Source: an uncultured Prevotellaceae bacterium (GTDB taxonomy: Bacteria; Bacteroidota; Bacteroidia; Bacteroidales; Bacteroidaceae). From it: a stretch of DNA of 64,000 bases. Of the stretch, positions 7,225 to 16,302 are shown piece after piece. A model generated the notes under the pieces. The model saw only the letters and a list, made by a program, of their open reading frames with translations. It was not told where the DNA came from and made no database searches. The stretch lies in contig UQST01000003.1 in the NCBI GenBank assembly GCA_900543815.1, forward strand, positions 1-64,000. The letters run 5' to 3'. The translations under genes were made by a program, and so were the position numbers. Position 1 is the first letter of the stretch; every line of letters begins with the position of its first letter.

Positions 7225-9741
7225 CTACTTGCTGATGGTGTAGGTGCAGCCCTTCCGGGTGGGGATGAGCAGGGTGTTGTCATCCACCACCGCGCCTTGC
7301 ATGGGCTTGCCATCGGGGCCGCACACGCGATACTGCGCAATGCCGGGATAATAGATGGGGCAAGGCTTGCCCGACCCGCTGCGGATGACGGCACGCACGA
7401 GACGTCCGTCCTGCCACTGCTGATCTACCTGGAAATTGTTCACAGCACGCAGTCCGCTCATGTGGCCTGCCTGCCACAGGTCGGGCAAGGCGGGCAGGAG
7501 CTGCAGCGTGTCGGTGTGACTCTGCAGAAGCATCTCGGCCACACCGGCACAGGTACCGAAGTTGCCATCTATCTGGAAGGGCGCATGGGAGTCGAAGAGA
7601 TTGTAATAGACTCCGCCCTTGTGCGCCTCTACGTCATAACTGGTAGAGTGCCTCAGGGCATTGTGCAGGATGACGTGGGCGTGGTTGCCGTCCAGTGCAC
7701 GGGCCCACAGGCACACCTTCCATCCCATGCTCCAGCCGGTGGCCTTGTCGCCACGCAGGCGCAGCGAGTTGACAGCAGCGGGGAAATAGGGGCTGCGGGG
7801 GCCTATGTCGGACAGGGGATAGAGCGCCATGAGGTGGCTCAGATGACGGTGCGAGGGGTCGTCGCTCACGTCGTAGGTGGCATACTTCCACTCCCGCAGC
7901 AGCGTGTCGCCCTGGTGCACACCGTTGCGGGGATTGGTCCAGGCACCGTTGGCACGGGTATTGGCAGTATAGATTTCGGTGTGCAGACCGCGATCCATAC
8001 GGGTCAGGAAGCGGTCGAGCTGCTCCACATCGGCCTGAGCCAGCCCCACGCGCTTGGCACCCAGGATATCCACGCTCTGCCGCACACTGCGCAGCAGGGC
8101 ATAGATGAGCTGCTGTGCATGGGCGGTGCCATCCTCCTTGGGGTGGGCATTCTGCTCGGCACTGTACTCGTCGGGAGCCACATAGCTGCCGTCGGGCAGT
8201 ATGCCGAGGGAGGGGCATCCACGGTCCTCTATCATCCTCTCCATCCAGAACTGCGCACAGCTCCACAGCGTGGGGAAGGCACGCAGAAGGAACTTCTCAT
8301 CGAGGGTGAAGCGGTAGTGCTGCCACAGATGGCTGCAATACCAGGCATTGGCCACGAAGTAGTTGTTGCCCCACAGACTCATGCCGCCGAAGATGTTGTT
8401 CTCTGTGAAACAGGTCCAGCCGTGCTTCACGCCTCCAAACTGTGTGGCGGCACGCTTCCAGTTGTCGCGTCCGGCCATATTGATGACGTAGTTGACAAAG
8501 GGCAGATGCAGCTCACTCAGGTTGGTGGGCTCGGCTGGCCAGTAGTTCATCTGCACGTTGATGTTGGAATGGATATCGGAGTTCCAGGCCGCCTGACTGC
8601 GGTTGTTCCATATGCCCTGCAGGTTGCTGGGGATATCCACACCGCGGCTGCAGCCGATCATGAGATAGCGTCCATAGGCGAAGTAGAGTTGTTCGAGGAA
8701 CAGGGCATCGGGCTCACGGCCTGTGGCACACCTGCCGGCATCATTGTAGCACTCTATCAGGCGGTCGGTGGGAAGGGCCGAAGCGGCTCCCTGCAACTGG
8801 AAATCCACTCGTCCGCTCAGTGCCGTGAAGTCCTCGGTGTGGCGCTCGAGCAGAGCCGTCCACCCGCGTGAGGCGGCCTTATCTACCTGCTTGCGGATGC
8901 GTCCGGAGAGGCCCTCGGTGCCCGATGTGAGCGTGGGGGCAGCGGCATCGAAGTCGGTTCCGCCCGCCAGCACAAGCAGCACCTCACGGGTTCCCGACAC
9001 GCGGATGCCGTCCGGTGTGCTCTCCATGCGGACATCCGCACCGGCAGGTACCACCCTGAGGCATGCGGAGTGGCTCACGGTCTTGAGCTTTCCGCCAAAT
9101 GTGGCATAGGCATCAGAGTAGGACACAGGAGTGGCATTCAGGTCATCGCCGGGCTTTACCGACACCAGGAGATCAAGCTGGCGCCGGCCTGTGGCGCGGT
9201 AACGCACGGCCACCACCCTGTCGGGGAAGGAGGCGAAGTAGCGACGCTCATAATGGGTAAGGCCGTCGGTGGAACTGTAATCCACGCCGCCGATGCCCGT
9301 CTGCAGGTCCAGGTAGCGCACGTAATCGCGCACCTGGCGGGCTTCATTGAAGCCGAACTGGGCCGAGAGGTCAGTCACCAGGACAGAGCCGAAGTTCTTG
9401 TAGGAACCATAGTCGAAGGTGCCAGCCATGTCGTTGGGCGTTCCCTCCCACAGGGTCTTCTCGTTGAACTGGATTTCATCCTGCTTGACTCCTCCCATCA
9501 GGCAGGCTCCCAGCTGTCCGTTACCAATGGGAAGGGCGTACTCCATCCAGGCGTTTCCTGCCCACTGATAGGCTGCCGGCTGCCGGTACCACAGGGTGTG
9601 GGGGTGCTCGGGGCTGAATGTCTGAAGTCCCTGCACGTGGTACTCGGCAGGTTCCGTCGCACCGGGCGACGTCCGTGCATGCGCTCCCATGCTCACGAGA
9701 AGAGCCGTGAGGAGCAGATTCATCTTTCTTAGGGTATTCAT
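7225..9741 (-). CDS. GH95 family alpha-L-fucosidase, secreted
   Basis: This 838-residue enzyme belongs to glycoside hydrolase family 95, inverting enzymes that release alpha-1,2-fucose (some members act on other L-sugars) from host glycans. A signal peptide is visible after the start (NLLLTALLVSMGAHA). The N-terminal beta-sandwich begins with AWMEYALPIGNGQLGACLMG. The catalytic (alpha/alpha)6 barrel carries SNINVQMNYWPAE near residue 390, containing the two substrate-activating asparagines, an acidic residue in APDEYSAEQ near residue 523 and the general base in QIDGNFG near residue 725. I chose the ATG at 9741; the frame opens 15 codons earlier without a signal-like sequence. No SusCD pair lies nearby, so it is a stand-alone gene here. 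Confidence 0.92.
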   Translation of the reverse strand: MNTLRKMNLLLTALLVSMGAHARTSPGATEPAEYHVQGLQTFSPEHPHTLWYRQPAAYQWAGNAWMEYALPIGNGQLGACLMGGVKQDEIQFNEKTLWEGTPNDMAGTFDYGSYKNFGSVLVTDLSAQFGFNEARQVRDYVRYLDLQTGIGGVDYSSTDGLTHYERRYFASFPDRVVAVRYRATGRRQLDLLVSVKPGDDLNATPVSYSDAYATFGGKLKTVSHSACLRVVPAGADVRMESTPDGIRVSGTREVLLVLAGGTDFDAAAPTLTSGTEGLSGRIRKQVDKAASRGWTALLERHTEDFTALSGRVDFQLQGAASALPTDRLIECYNDAGRCATGREPDALFLEQLYFAYGRYLMIGCSRGVDIPSNLQGIWNNRSQAAWNSDIHSNINVQMNYWPAEPTNLSELHLPFVNYVINMAGRDNWKRAATQFGGVKHGWTCFTENNIFGGMSLWGNNYFVANAWYCSHLWQHYRFTLDEKFLLRAFPTLWSCAQFWMERMIEDRGCPSLGILPDGSYVAPDEYSAEQNAHPKEDGTAHAQQLIYALLRSVRQSVDILGAKRVGLAQADVEQLDRFLTRMDRGLHTEIYTANTRANGAWTNPRNGVHQGDTLLREWKYATYDVSDDPSHRHLSHLMALYPLSDIGPRSPYFPAAVNSLRLRGDKATGWSMGWKVCLWARALDGNHAHVILHNALRHSTSYDVEAHKGGVYYNLFDSHAPFQIDGNFGTCAGVAEMLLQSHTDTLQLLPALPDLWQAGHMSGLRAVNNFQVDQQWQDGRLVRAVIRSGSGKPCPIYYPGIAQYRVCGPDGKPMQGAVVDDNTLLIPTRKGCTYTISK

Positions 9742-9832
9742 ATCGTAGTGTTGTATTGTTATGCGAAAAAGGTTCCCGCCCGGCACTCACAGTGCCAGGT
9801 GGAAACCTCTGGTATGCTTCATCCCCCGTGCA

Positions 9833-12799
9833 TCAATAGCCGAAGATATCCTTCAGTGTCACACGCTGTATGGCTCCACGCTGCTGCAGGCTCGACATAT
9901 CCCAGTCGGCCTCATCACCCAAGAGCAGCAGGTGGTACTTGCGCTTGGCTATCTCCCGCTCGTGGAACGACAGCAGGTCGGCCATGGTCATGGTCTTGAC
10001 CTTCTCATACACCGCCTTGTCAGGGTCATCGTCAAGGCCCTGGTCACGGCAGCGCAGGTAGTAGTCGAGAATCTGCTCACGCAGTATGCGCTGTGTGGCC
10101 AGGCGCTTGATCACAGCCTCGCGGGCCAGTGAGAAGGCGCTCTCGCTCTGCGGCATCTGCTCCACTATCTCGTCGAATACGTTGAGGCAATCCTTCAGTT
10201 TGTCGTTCTGAGTGATGATGCGGGTGAAGAACCACTCCCTGTCAGAGGGGCGGGAAGCCTGCGAGAAGAGGGCGCTGGCATTGTAGGCCAGACCACGTGA
10301 CTCGCGCAACTCCTGGAAGACAATGCTGTTCATACCCCCGCCGAAGTACTCATTGAAGACTCCCACATAGGGCTGCAGGGCCAGACTGAACTGCTCGCCA
10401 CGGCTTGAGTAGCCCATCATGTAGGTGTTCTTGGCCTGGAAGGGAGCTATGATGACCCGGCTCTCATCCACCTGGAGAGGCGTGTAGAACTGCCCGTCGT
10501 GGGCGGCTTCGGGATGCTCCGACATGGGGTGCACCTCGTTGACCAGACGGCTCACCTGGGTGGACTCAAGGGGTCCGTAGTAGAGCACATGCTGGGCTAC
10601 ACCGCTGAGGGAACGCAGGTGCTGGAGCACGCCTGCCGCGCCGAGCTGCCTCATCCGGGCAGCATCCATGGCATCGGTGATGGCGTTGTGGGGACCATAG
10701 ATACCATATTGGATGAGGGCATTGAAGCAGGCTTTCTGGTTCGTCTTGTTGTCTGCACGCAGCTTGAGGATATCGTTGACCACCTGTGCATAGATGGCTG
10801 TGTCGGGCCGGGCAGTGGCTATCCAGCGCTCGGTGAGGCGCAGTGCCTCCTCCATGTTCTCGGCCAGACCCGAGAGGGTAAGCCGGGTGCGGCCTGCCTC
10901 GGTGCTGAGTGTAGCATCGCAGGCAAGGGCATAGAGGCGCGACTGGAGCTGGCTGGCATCCATAGAGTCGGTGCCCAGGTAGGGCAGATACTGCTCGGCA
11001 ACATCCAGCGCGGGGTCTTCTTTGGTACCTCGCTCGATGACGAAGCTGAGGTGGAACAGGCGGCTGTCCACATCACGATGAGCCAGCAGCTCGTTGCCGC
11101 CCATGAGCGTGCCCTTCTGCACTTCACGGCTGAAATCGACAAACACAGGCTCCACCTCGGCCACAGGCATCGCGAGCACCGAATCCACAAAGGCGCTTGT
11201 CTTGTCGCGGTTAGTCTCGATGGGAGAGATATGGGGCTTGCCTATCTTCTTGGCCGAAGCGTCGATACCCTGCCTCTTGAAGACGCATCCGTAGCCCTCG
11301 GTAAGGTAGCGGCGGGCGCAGTCGGTCACGGTCTTCTTGCTCAGGGTGTCCAGTCGCTGCAGCTCGCCTACGGCATCTGACCACAGCTGTCCCGCTACGA
11401 AAGCGTCCACAAAGCGCTCTGCACGCTGCTCGTTGCTCTGCATGGCCTGCAGTTGCTCGCGCTTCATGTTGTTGAGGATAGCCTTAAGCAACGACTCGTC
11501 CCACTGGCCGCTGGTGAGCCGGCGCACCTGTGCAAGCATCAGGTCACGCACCTCCTCCAGTGTCTGACCCTCCTTGGGACAGCCGATGGCCCAGAATGCA
11601 CTCTGGTCGGTCATGCCATCTACAAAGGTCTCACACGTCATGACTTGCTGTGCGCTATTGAGATTCTGGTCAAAGAGACCGCACTTGCCATTGGCGAGGA
11701 TGCTGTTGGCCACCTCCATCACCAGGTATTGGGGGTCGGCCTTGGCGGGCAGCCTCCAGCCGAGAGCCACCATGGGAGTCTCCTGGCCCACCACATCTAC
11801 GCTCACAGGAGCCTGGAGCGGCTCCTCACGGGGGAAGGTGCGCTGGGGCAGACTGTCGGATGCCTGCCATGAGCCAAAGTACTGCTCGATGATGCGCACC
11901 GTCTCGTCAGGGTCGAGGTCACCGCTCATGCAGATGGCCACATTATTGGGTACATACCACTCGTGATAGTACTGCATGACATTGCGGAGCGAGGGGTTCT
12001 TGAGATGCTCCTGCGTTCCGATGGTCGTCTGAGTGCCATAGGGGTGATGGGGGAAGAGGATGCGGTAGAGCGCATTGTTCATCTTGTCGAAGTCGTTGGT
12101 GAGGTGCATGTTGTATTCCTCATAGACAGCCTCGAGCTCGGTGTGGAATCCTCGGATGACCATATTGCGGAAGCGCTCTGCCTGCACCTTGGCCCAAGGT
12201 TCCAAGGCATAGCATGGGATGTTCTCCTGATAGCAGGTGACATCGGTACTCGTATAGGCATTGGAGCCTGTGGAGCCTATTCCTGCCATCATCTTGTCGT
12301 ATTCGTTGGCAATGGCAAACTTGCTGGCTTCGTGGCTGAAGCTGTCTATGCGGGCATAGATGGCGCGGCGCCGGTCCTCGTCGATAGTGCTGCCATACAC
12401 CTCATACTGCGCCTCGATGCTGTCGAGCAGCGGCTTCTCCCGGGCATAGTCGAGCGTTCCGAAGCGCGTGGTACCCTTGAACATGAGGTGCTCCAGGTAG
12501 TGTGCCAGGCCGGTGCTCTCGGCTGGATCGTTGCGCGAACCGGTCCGCACCGCCACATAAGTCTGTATGCGCGGTTCGTCGTGGTTCACTGTCAGATACA
12601 CCTTGAGTCCGTTCTTCAGGGTATAGATGTGCGTTGCCATGGGGTCATCAGCCAGCACCGGTTCCTCCTTCGTGCTGGAGTCATGGCCAGGCTGGCAGGC
12701 TGCCAGCGTGCAACAAAGGCAGAGTGCTCCACCAAGGAGGCCGGCTGCCAGCAGTTGTCTCTTCTTCATGCCGTATTGTGATATAGTTTGTTGTTTCAT
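9833..12799 (-). CDS. M16-family zinc peptidase lipoprotein
   Basis: A 988-residue two-domain insulinase-family peptidase (pitrilysin/PqqL type). The N-terminal domain carries the inverted zinc motif HYLEH at residues 100-104 and the downstream acidic ligand in EAVYEEYN. The C-terminal half is the inactive partner domain (STRGLAYNASAL-like region, seen as ESRGLAYNASALF). The N-terminus has a lipobox (TLAAC, cysteine 35), so it is probably membrane-anchored in the periplasm or outer membrane. Either the ATG at 12799 or the one at 12769 (MKKRQLLAAG) could be the start; the latter gives a more usual signal peptide. Such enzymes degrade peptides imported or produced in the periplasm. Confidence 0.93.
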   Translation of the reverse strand: MKQQTISQYGMKKRQLLAAGLLGGALCLCCTLAACQPGHDSSTKEEPVLADDPMATHIYTLKNGLKVYLTVNHDEPRIQTYVAVRTGSRNDPAESTGLAHYLEHLMFKGTTRFGTLDYAREKPLLDSIEAQYEVYGSTIDEDRRRAIYARIDSFSHEASKFAIANEYDKMMAGIGSTGSNAYTSTDVTCYQENIPCYALEPWAKVQAERFRNMVIRGFHTELEAVYEEYNMHLTNDFDKMNNALYRILFPHHPYGTQTTIGTQEHLKNPSLRNVMQYYHEWYVPNNVAICMSGDLDPDETVRIIEQYFGSWQASDSLPQRTFPREEPLQAPVSVDVVGQETPMVALGWRLPAKADPQYLVMEVANSILANGKCGLFDQNLNSAQQVMTCETFVDGMTDQSAFWAIGCPKEGQTLEEVRDLMLAQVRRLTSGQWDESLLKAILNNMKREQLQAMQSNEQRAERFVDAFVAGQLWSDAVGELQRLDTLSKKTVTDCARRYLTEGYGCVFKRQGIDASAKKIGKPHISPIETNRDKTSAFVDSVLAMPVAEVEPVFVDFSREVQKGTLMGGNELLAHRDVDSRLFHLSFVIERGTKEDPALDVAEQYLPYLGTDSMDASQLQSRLYALACDATLSTEAGRTRLTLSGLAENMEEALRLTERWIATARPDTAIYAQVVNDILKLRADNKTNQKACFNALIQYGIYGPHNAITDAMDAARMRQLGAAGVLQHLRSLSGVAQHVLYYGPLESTQVSRLVNEVHPMSEHPEAAHDGQFYTPLQVDESRVIIAPFQAKNTYMMGYSSRGEQFSLALQPYVGVFNEYFGGGMNSIVFQELRESRGLAYNASALFSQASRPSDREWFFTRIITQNDKLKDCLNVFDEIVEQMPQSESAFSLAREAVIKRLATQRILREQILDYYLRCRDQGLDDDPDKAVYEKVKTMTMADLLSFHEREIAKRKYHLLLLGDEADWDMSSLQQRGAIQRVTLKDIFGY

Positions 12800-12857
12800 T
12801 CTTGACTGGTTGTCTTCAAGGACAGAGGAGCCTCATCAGGCTCCCGCAGGCCGATGT

Positions 12858-13640
12858 CTAACGCACCACAGTGTCGCCCTCGACATAATTCTCCATATAG
12901 AGTTGCTCGCCGTCATACACTGCATAGGTGCACTGAGTAATCCAGTCGCCCATGATGAGCAGGCGGCACTGGCGCGTGAGGAGCAGGTCGAGCTCGATGT
13001 GACGGTGCCCGAAGAGGAAGTAGTTGACATTGGGATGCTGCTTGAGATAGTCCTTGGCAAAGCGCACAAGGAACTCGCGGTCCTCACCCTGGTAGGTATC
13101 CACGGGCGTGCCATCCTGCAGACACGGTTCGTGCTTGAGCCTGCTGCGGCGTGCCCACTCCAGTCCGAAGTTCACCCCAATGGTAGGATGGAGCCATCGG
13201 AACAGCCACTGGCAAACCTTGTTATGGAAGAAAGAGCGCAGGAAACGGAACTTCCAGTCGGGATCTCCCAGGCCGTCACCGTGGGCGAGGTAGAATATCT
13301 TGTCGGCCAGTTCGAGTGTCACAGGCTCCCGATGCAGGATGACTCCGCACTCGCTCTGCAGATAATCGGTGCACCAAATGTCGTGGTTGCCCGTGAAGAA
13401 GTGCACCTCCACCCCATTGTCAGTGAGTTCGCTCACCTTTCCCAGGAAGCGTGTGAAGCCTCTGGGGACCACTGTGGGGTACTCGAACCAGAAGTCAAAC
13501 ATGTCGCCCAGCATATATATGGCACCCGCCTTGTCCTTTATGTCGTCAAGGAAACGCACCAGGCGGCGTTCCTGCTGCCTGCCGTGCTGCAGAGCGCGAC
13601 AGCCCAGATGGGCGTCACTGATGAAATAGATGTTCTTCAT
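12858..13640 (-). CDS. lpxH: UDP-2,3-diacylglucosamine diphosphatase
   Basis: The 260-residue protein is a calcineurin-like metallophosphoesterase that hydrolyses UDP-2,3-diacylglucosamine to lipid X in lipid A synthesis. All metal-binding motifs are present: SDAHLG, GDMFDFWFEY, GNHD, AHGDG and FGHRHIELD. It is a peripheral cytoplasmic-membrane enzyme; a basic, aromatic segment (FLRSFFHNKVCQWLFRWLH) could contact lipid. The upstream gene (SufT-like) ends 10 bp before it, so the two are probably cotranscribed. Confidence 0.93.
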   Translation of the reverse strand: MKNIYFISDAHLGCRALQHGRQQERRLVRFLDDIKDKAGAIYMLGDMFDFWFEYPTVVPRGFTRFLGKVSELTDNGVEVHFFTGNHDIWCTDYLQSECGVILHREPVTLELADKIFYLAHGDGLGDPDWKFRFLRSFFHNKVCQWLFRWLHPTIGVNFGLEWARRSRLKHEPCLQDGTPVDTYQGEDREFLVRFAKDYLKQHPNVNYFLFGHRHIELDLLLTRQCRLLIMGDWITQCTYAVYDGEQLYMENYVEGDTVVR

Positions 13641-13650
13641 AGGCGTATTG

Positions 13651-13965
13651 CTACATGAGTCCCAGTTCCAAGCGAGCCTCCTCGCTCATCATATCCTTGT
13701 CCCACTCAGGCTCAAACACGAGGTTGACCTCCACCTTGTCCAGTCCGGGGATAGCCGCCAGCTTGCTGTGCACATCCTCTACGATGAAGTCGGCCGCAGG
13801 GCAGTTTGGGGCTGTGAGCGTCATATCCACCTGCAGTGTCTTGCCCTCATCCATCAGTTCGATGCGGTATATGAGCCCCAGGTCATAGATGTTGACGGGT
13901 ATCTCGGGGTCGTAAACGGTGCGGAGCAACTCCACCACCTTCTCCTGTATATCTGTCTGTTCCAT
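13651..13965 (-). CDS. SufT/MIP18-family (DUF59) iron-sulfur assembly protein
   Basis: A 104-residue single-domain protein of the MIP18/PaaD/SufT family. The recognisable segments are LRTVYDPEIPVNIYDLGLIY and LTAPNCPAADFIVEDV, which contains the conserved cysteine of the family. These proteins assist Fe-S cluster maturation. It lies immediately upstream of lpxH on the same strand, with no suf genes nearby. Confidence 0.9.
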   Translation of the reverse strand: MEQTDIQEKVVELLRTVYDPEIPVNIYDLGLIYRIELMDEGKTLQVDMTLTAPNCPAADFIVEDVHSKLAAIPGLDKVEVNLVFEPEWDKDMMSEEARLELGLM

Positions 13966-14005
13966 ATCGGTTATGCTTATTCCTTATATATATAATAATG
14001 TAGTG

Positions 14006-14695
14006 TCAGCCCAGGGTGCCTGCTTCCAGGAAACTGTAATAGCCCTGCGTGGAGACGATGACGTGGTCGAGGAGCTTGATGTCAACCGCCCGGCAGGCCT
14101 GTACAAGGCGGTGCGTGAGGTCCTGGTCCTGCTTGCTGGGCGTGAGCGTTCCGCTGGGATGGTTGTGACAGAACACTATAGCTGTGCACTGACGCAGAAT
14201 GGCCTCACGCAGCACCTGCCTGACATCCACCACCGAGGCGGTCAGTCCGCCCTCGCTGACGCGCACCGTGCTCATGAAAGTGAGGTTGTTGCGCAAGAGC
14301 ATCAGGTGACACTCCTCGTGTGCTTTGTCCTGGAGCATCGGACGGAAGTAGTCGGCTATGGCCTTGGCATTGTCCATACGCATCTGCGAAGCGCGCTCCA
14401 TCGACCGGCGCCTGCCTAATTCACAGGCAGCCAGCACCGTCACGGCCTTGGCCGGACCCACCCCCTTGTAGTTCTGCAGGCTGTCAAGCGACATCCGGCT
14501 CAACTCTGTCAGGCTCTCGTGACAGTCGTTCAACACCCTCTGCATGAGCTCAACTGCCGTCTCGCGGCTGTTTCCGCTGCCTATCAGAATAGCCAGCAGT
14601 TCGGCCTTGGAGAGCGATTCGGCACCGTGAGCCATGAGCTTCTCACGGGGACGGTCCTCAATGGGCTGCTGGTTGATGCTGAGTTTCTCGGTCAT
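14006..14695 (-). CDS. radC: RadC-family JAB/MPN-domain protein
   Basis: The 229-residue protein has an N-terminal helix-hairpin-helix region (KGVGPAKAVTVLAACELGRR) and a C-terminal JAMM metalloprotease-like domain with FCHNHPSGTLTPSKQD, providing the two histidines, serine and aspartate of the zinc site. It is named after E. coli RadC, but a direct DNA-repair role is not established for the family. The gene is on the same strand as the SufT-like gene, 40 bp away. Confidence 0.92.
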   Translation of the reverse strand: MTEKLSINQQPIEDRPREKLMAHGAESLSKAELLAILIGSGNSRETAVELMQRVLNDCHESLTELSRMSLDSLQNYKGVGPAKAVTVLAACELGRRRSMERASQMRMDNAKAIADYFRPMLQDKAHEECHLMLLRNNLTFMSTVRVSEGGLTASVVDVRQVLREAILRQCTAIVFCHNHPSGTLTPSKQDQDLTHRLVQACRAVDIKLLDHVIVSTQGYYSFLEAGTLG

Positions 14696-14761
14696 AGGAT
14701 GATGCTGATAGATTAGTGGATTGGCGATGACTGGCGCGTAGCAATGCTCTGCCGCGATTCG

Positions 14762-15814
14762 TCATTTGTAGAACGTCTCGCGGAACGCCTGCATTTCCTC
14801 GTTTCTCCCCCACACACATCTGAGCCACCAGGCACGCAGGAAACCTGTTCCATAGCCGATGAGCTGCACGAAGCTGGCCATCACACTGAGCATGCCTACA
14901 CGCAGGCTGTGGTTCTCGCCCGTGCTGTCGGCACAGATGAGAAGCGAATAGAGTACGGGGAAGAGCAGGGAGAGGAAGAACATCTCCCACCCTATCATAC
15001 CCCATCGGGCGCTCTGCGAGAGCAGGCCCAACGGCAATCCCACCACCATCATGAGCAGCAGGAAGCCCATGCCCAGCGTGAAGAGTGCGGGCAGCAGGTG
15101 CACCAGCTTGAGGCTGGAGGGGTACTTCTTGTACAGATTGATGCGGGCAATGCCGCTGTTGTGTACCTGTCGGAAGAACTTCCTAAGGTCGGTGCGGCGC
15201 TTGTGCCACACCCATGCCTGGGGGAAGAGGCGGCATCGGGCGCCGCTCTGAAAGATGCGTATGCTCAGGTCTATATCCTCGCCAAAGCGCATCTTGCTGA
15301 ATCCGCCGAGCTTGCGATAGAGGCTCGCGCTGATGCCCATATTGAAGGAGCGGGGATAGAACTTGTCCAACTTCTTCTTGCCGCCGCGTATGCCGCCTGT
15401 GGTGAAGAAGCTGGTCATGCTGTAGCTGATGGCTTTCTGCACCGGCGTGAAGGAGGGATGCGAGCGGTCTGGCCCGCCGAAAGCGTCGCAGGGCGACGCT
15501 GAAAGCTCCTTCTCTACCGCCTCCAGATAGCCGGGAGGCAGCACGCAGTCGCTGTCCAGGAAGATAAGGTACTCGCCCTGTGAGCGTTCGGCACCATAGT
15601 TGCGCGTCTGTCCCGGTCCGCTGTTGGGCTTGCAGAAGTACTTGATGGGCATCTGGGCGGCATGCTTCTGCACCACCTGCTGGCAGGTTATCTGCGAACC
15701 ATCCTCCACCACAAGCACCTCAAAGTCACGCAGAGTCTGTTGCGCCAGGCTCTCCAGCAGCTCGTCCGTCTCGTCGGGACGGTTATACACGGGTATCACA
15801 AAGGAGTATCTCAT
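14762..15814 (-). CDS. Glycosyltransferase family 2, membrane-anchored
   Basis: The 350-residue GT-A enzyme begins with VIPVYNRPDETDELLESLAQ, has the metal-binding FLDSDC motif near residue 102 and the GEDIDLS acceptor/catalytic motif near residue 212. Three hydrophobic segments after about residue 245 look like membrane helices, so the catalytic domain should face the cytoplasm and act on a lipid-linked acceptor. The acceptor and sugar are unknown; a role in surface polysaccharide is inference. Its own -7 box (TACATTTG) lies 27 bp upstream. Confidence 0.88.
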   Translation of the reverse strand: MRYSFVIPVYNRPDETDELLESLAQQTLRDFEVLVVEDGSQITCQQVVQKHAAQMPIKYFCKPNSGPGQTRNYGAERSQGEYLIFLDSDCVLPPGYLEAVEKELSASPCDAFGGPDRSHPSFTPVQKAISYSMTSFFTTGGIRGGKKKLDKFYPRSFNMGISASLYRKLGGFSKMRFGEDIDLSIRIFQSGARCRLFPQAWVWHKRRTDLRKFFRQVHNSGIARINLYKKYPSSLKLVHLLPALFTLGMGFLLLMMVVGLPLGLLSQSARWGMIGWEMFFLSLLFPVLYSLLICADSTGENHSLRVGMLSVMASFVQLIGYGTGFLRAWWLRCVWGRNEEMQAFRETFYK

Positions 15815-15841
15815 CGTTTTATACTTTCTTCATACGAGAGA

Positions 15842-15849
15842 CAAATGTA
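15842..15849 (-). promoter_or_regulatory. -7 element (TACATTTG) for the first GT2 gene
   Basis: CAAATGTA on the plus strand reads TACATTTG on the minus strand, 27 bp from the ATG. Confidence 0.6.
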
Positions 15850-16055
15850 CGTAAAAAAAAGGGAAAAGCCGCTTCCCCGCCCCTCTTTTCTTGGCAAATG
15901 GGCCTTCAAGGCGTGCTCGGCATGGATTTTCGGACAGAAATCTCCTCCCTCACAGCCTCCCGGGCGGGAAACAGGAGGCAGAATGGCAGGCCGATGCAGA
16001 CAGCCGGCCAGGTGCCGCAAGCATCTGCCCAGGGAAAGTCCAAGCAGATGCAGAA

Positions 16056-16121
16056 CCTGCTGCACCACAGCACAAAACCCTGTCCAGGCAAATGTCCATC
16101 CTGCTCCACCACCTGGCCAGA
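16056..16121. repeat. Weak 22/44-bp periodic stretch
   Basis: CCTGCTGCACCAC at 16056 recurs as CCTGCTCCACCAC 44 bp later at 16100, with a partial CCTGTCCAGGC between them near 16079. The rest of 15850-16215 has no gene that I can support. Confidence 0.4.
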
Positions 16122-16215
16122 CGGCCCGCAGCCCTTTCACGGGAATGGACAGGCAGAGCAAACTGCCCCGTGGAGGGAAGCGCATCGGGTACGGCAGAAG
16201 CGACCGGCATAAAAC

Positions 16216-16293
16216 GCAGCGCGCTGCATCGGGCAATGCAGCGCGCTGTGATGCCCGACGCAGTGCGCTGCGATGGCTGATGCACCGCACTGG
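16216..16293. repeat. 78-bp four-dyad element, copy 3
   Basis: Dyads begin at 16216, 16238, 16260 and 16282. The left edge is AAAAC, and one spacer (GATGCCCGAC) is inverted relative to the first (ATCGGGCAAT). The element ends 9 bp after the stop codon of the second GT2 gene, so on the minus strand it could end that transcript. Confidence 0.92.
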
Positions 16294-16302
16294 GCTGTAT
16301 GT

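Noticed and set aside
7075..8871. A 598-residue open frame on the plus strand
   Set aside because: It is the antisense shadow of the GH95 fucosidase, a result of high GC and codon bias. It has no promoter or recognisable domain.
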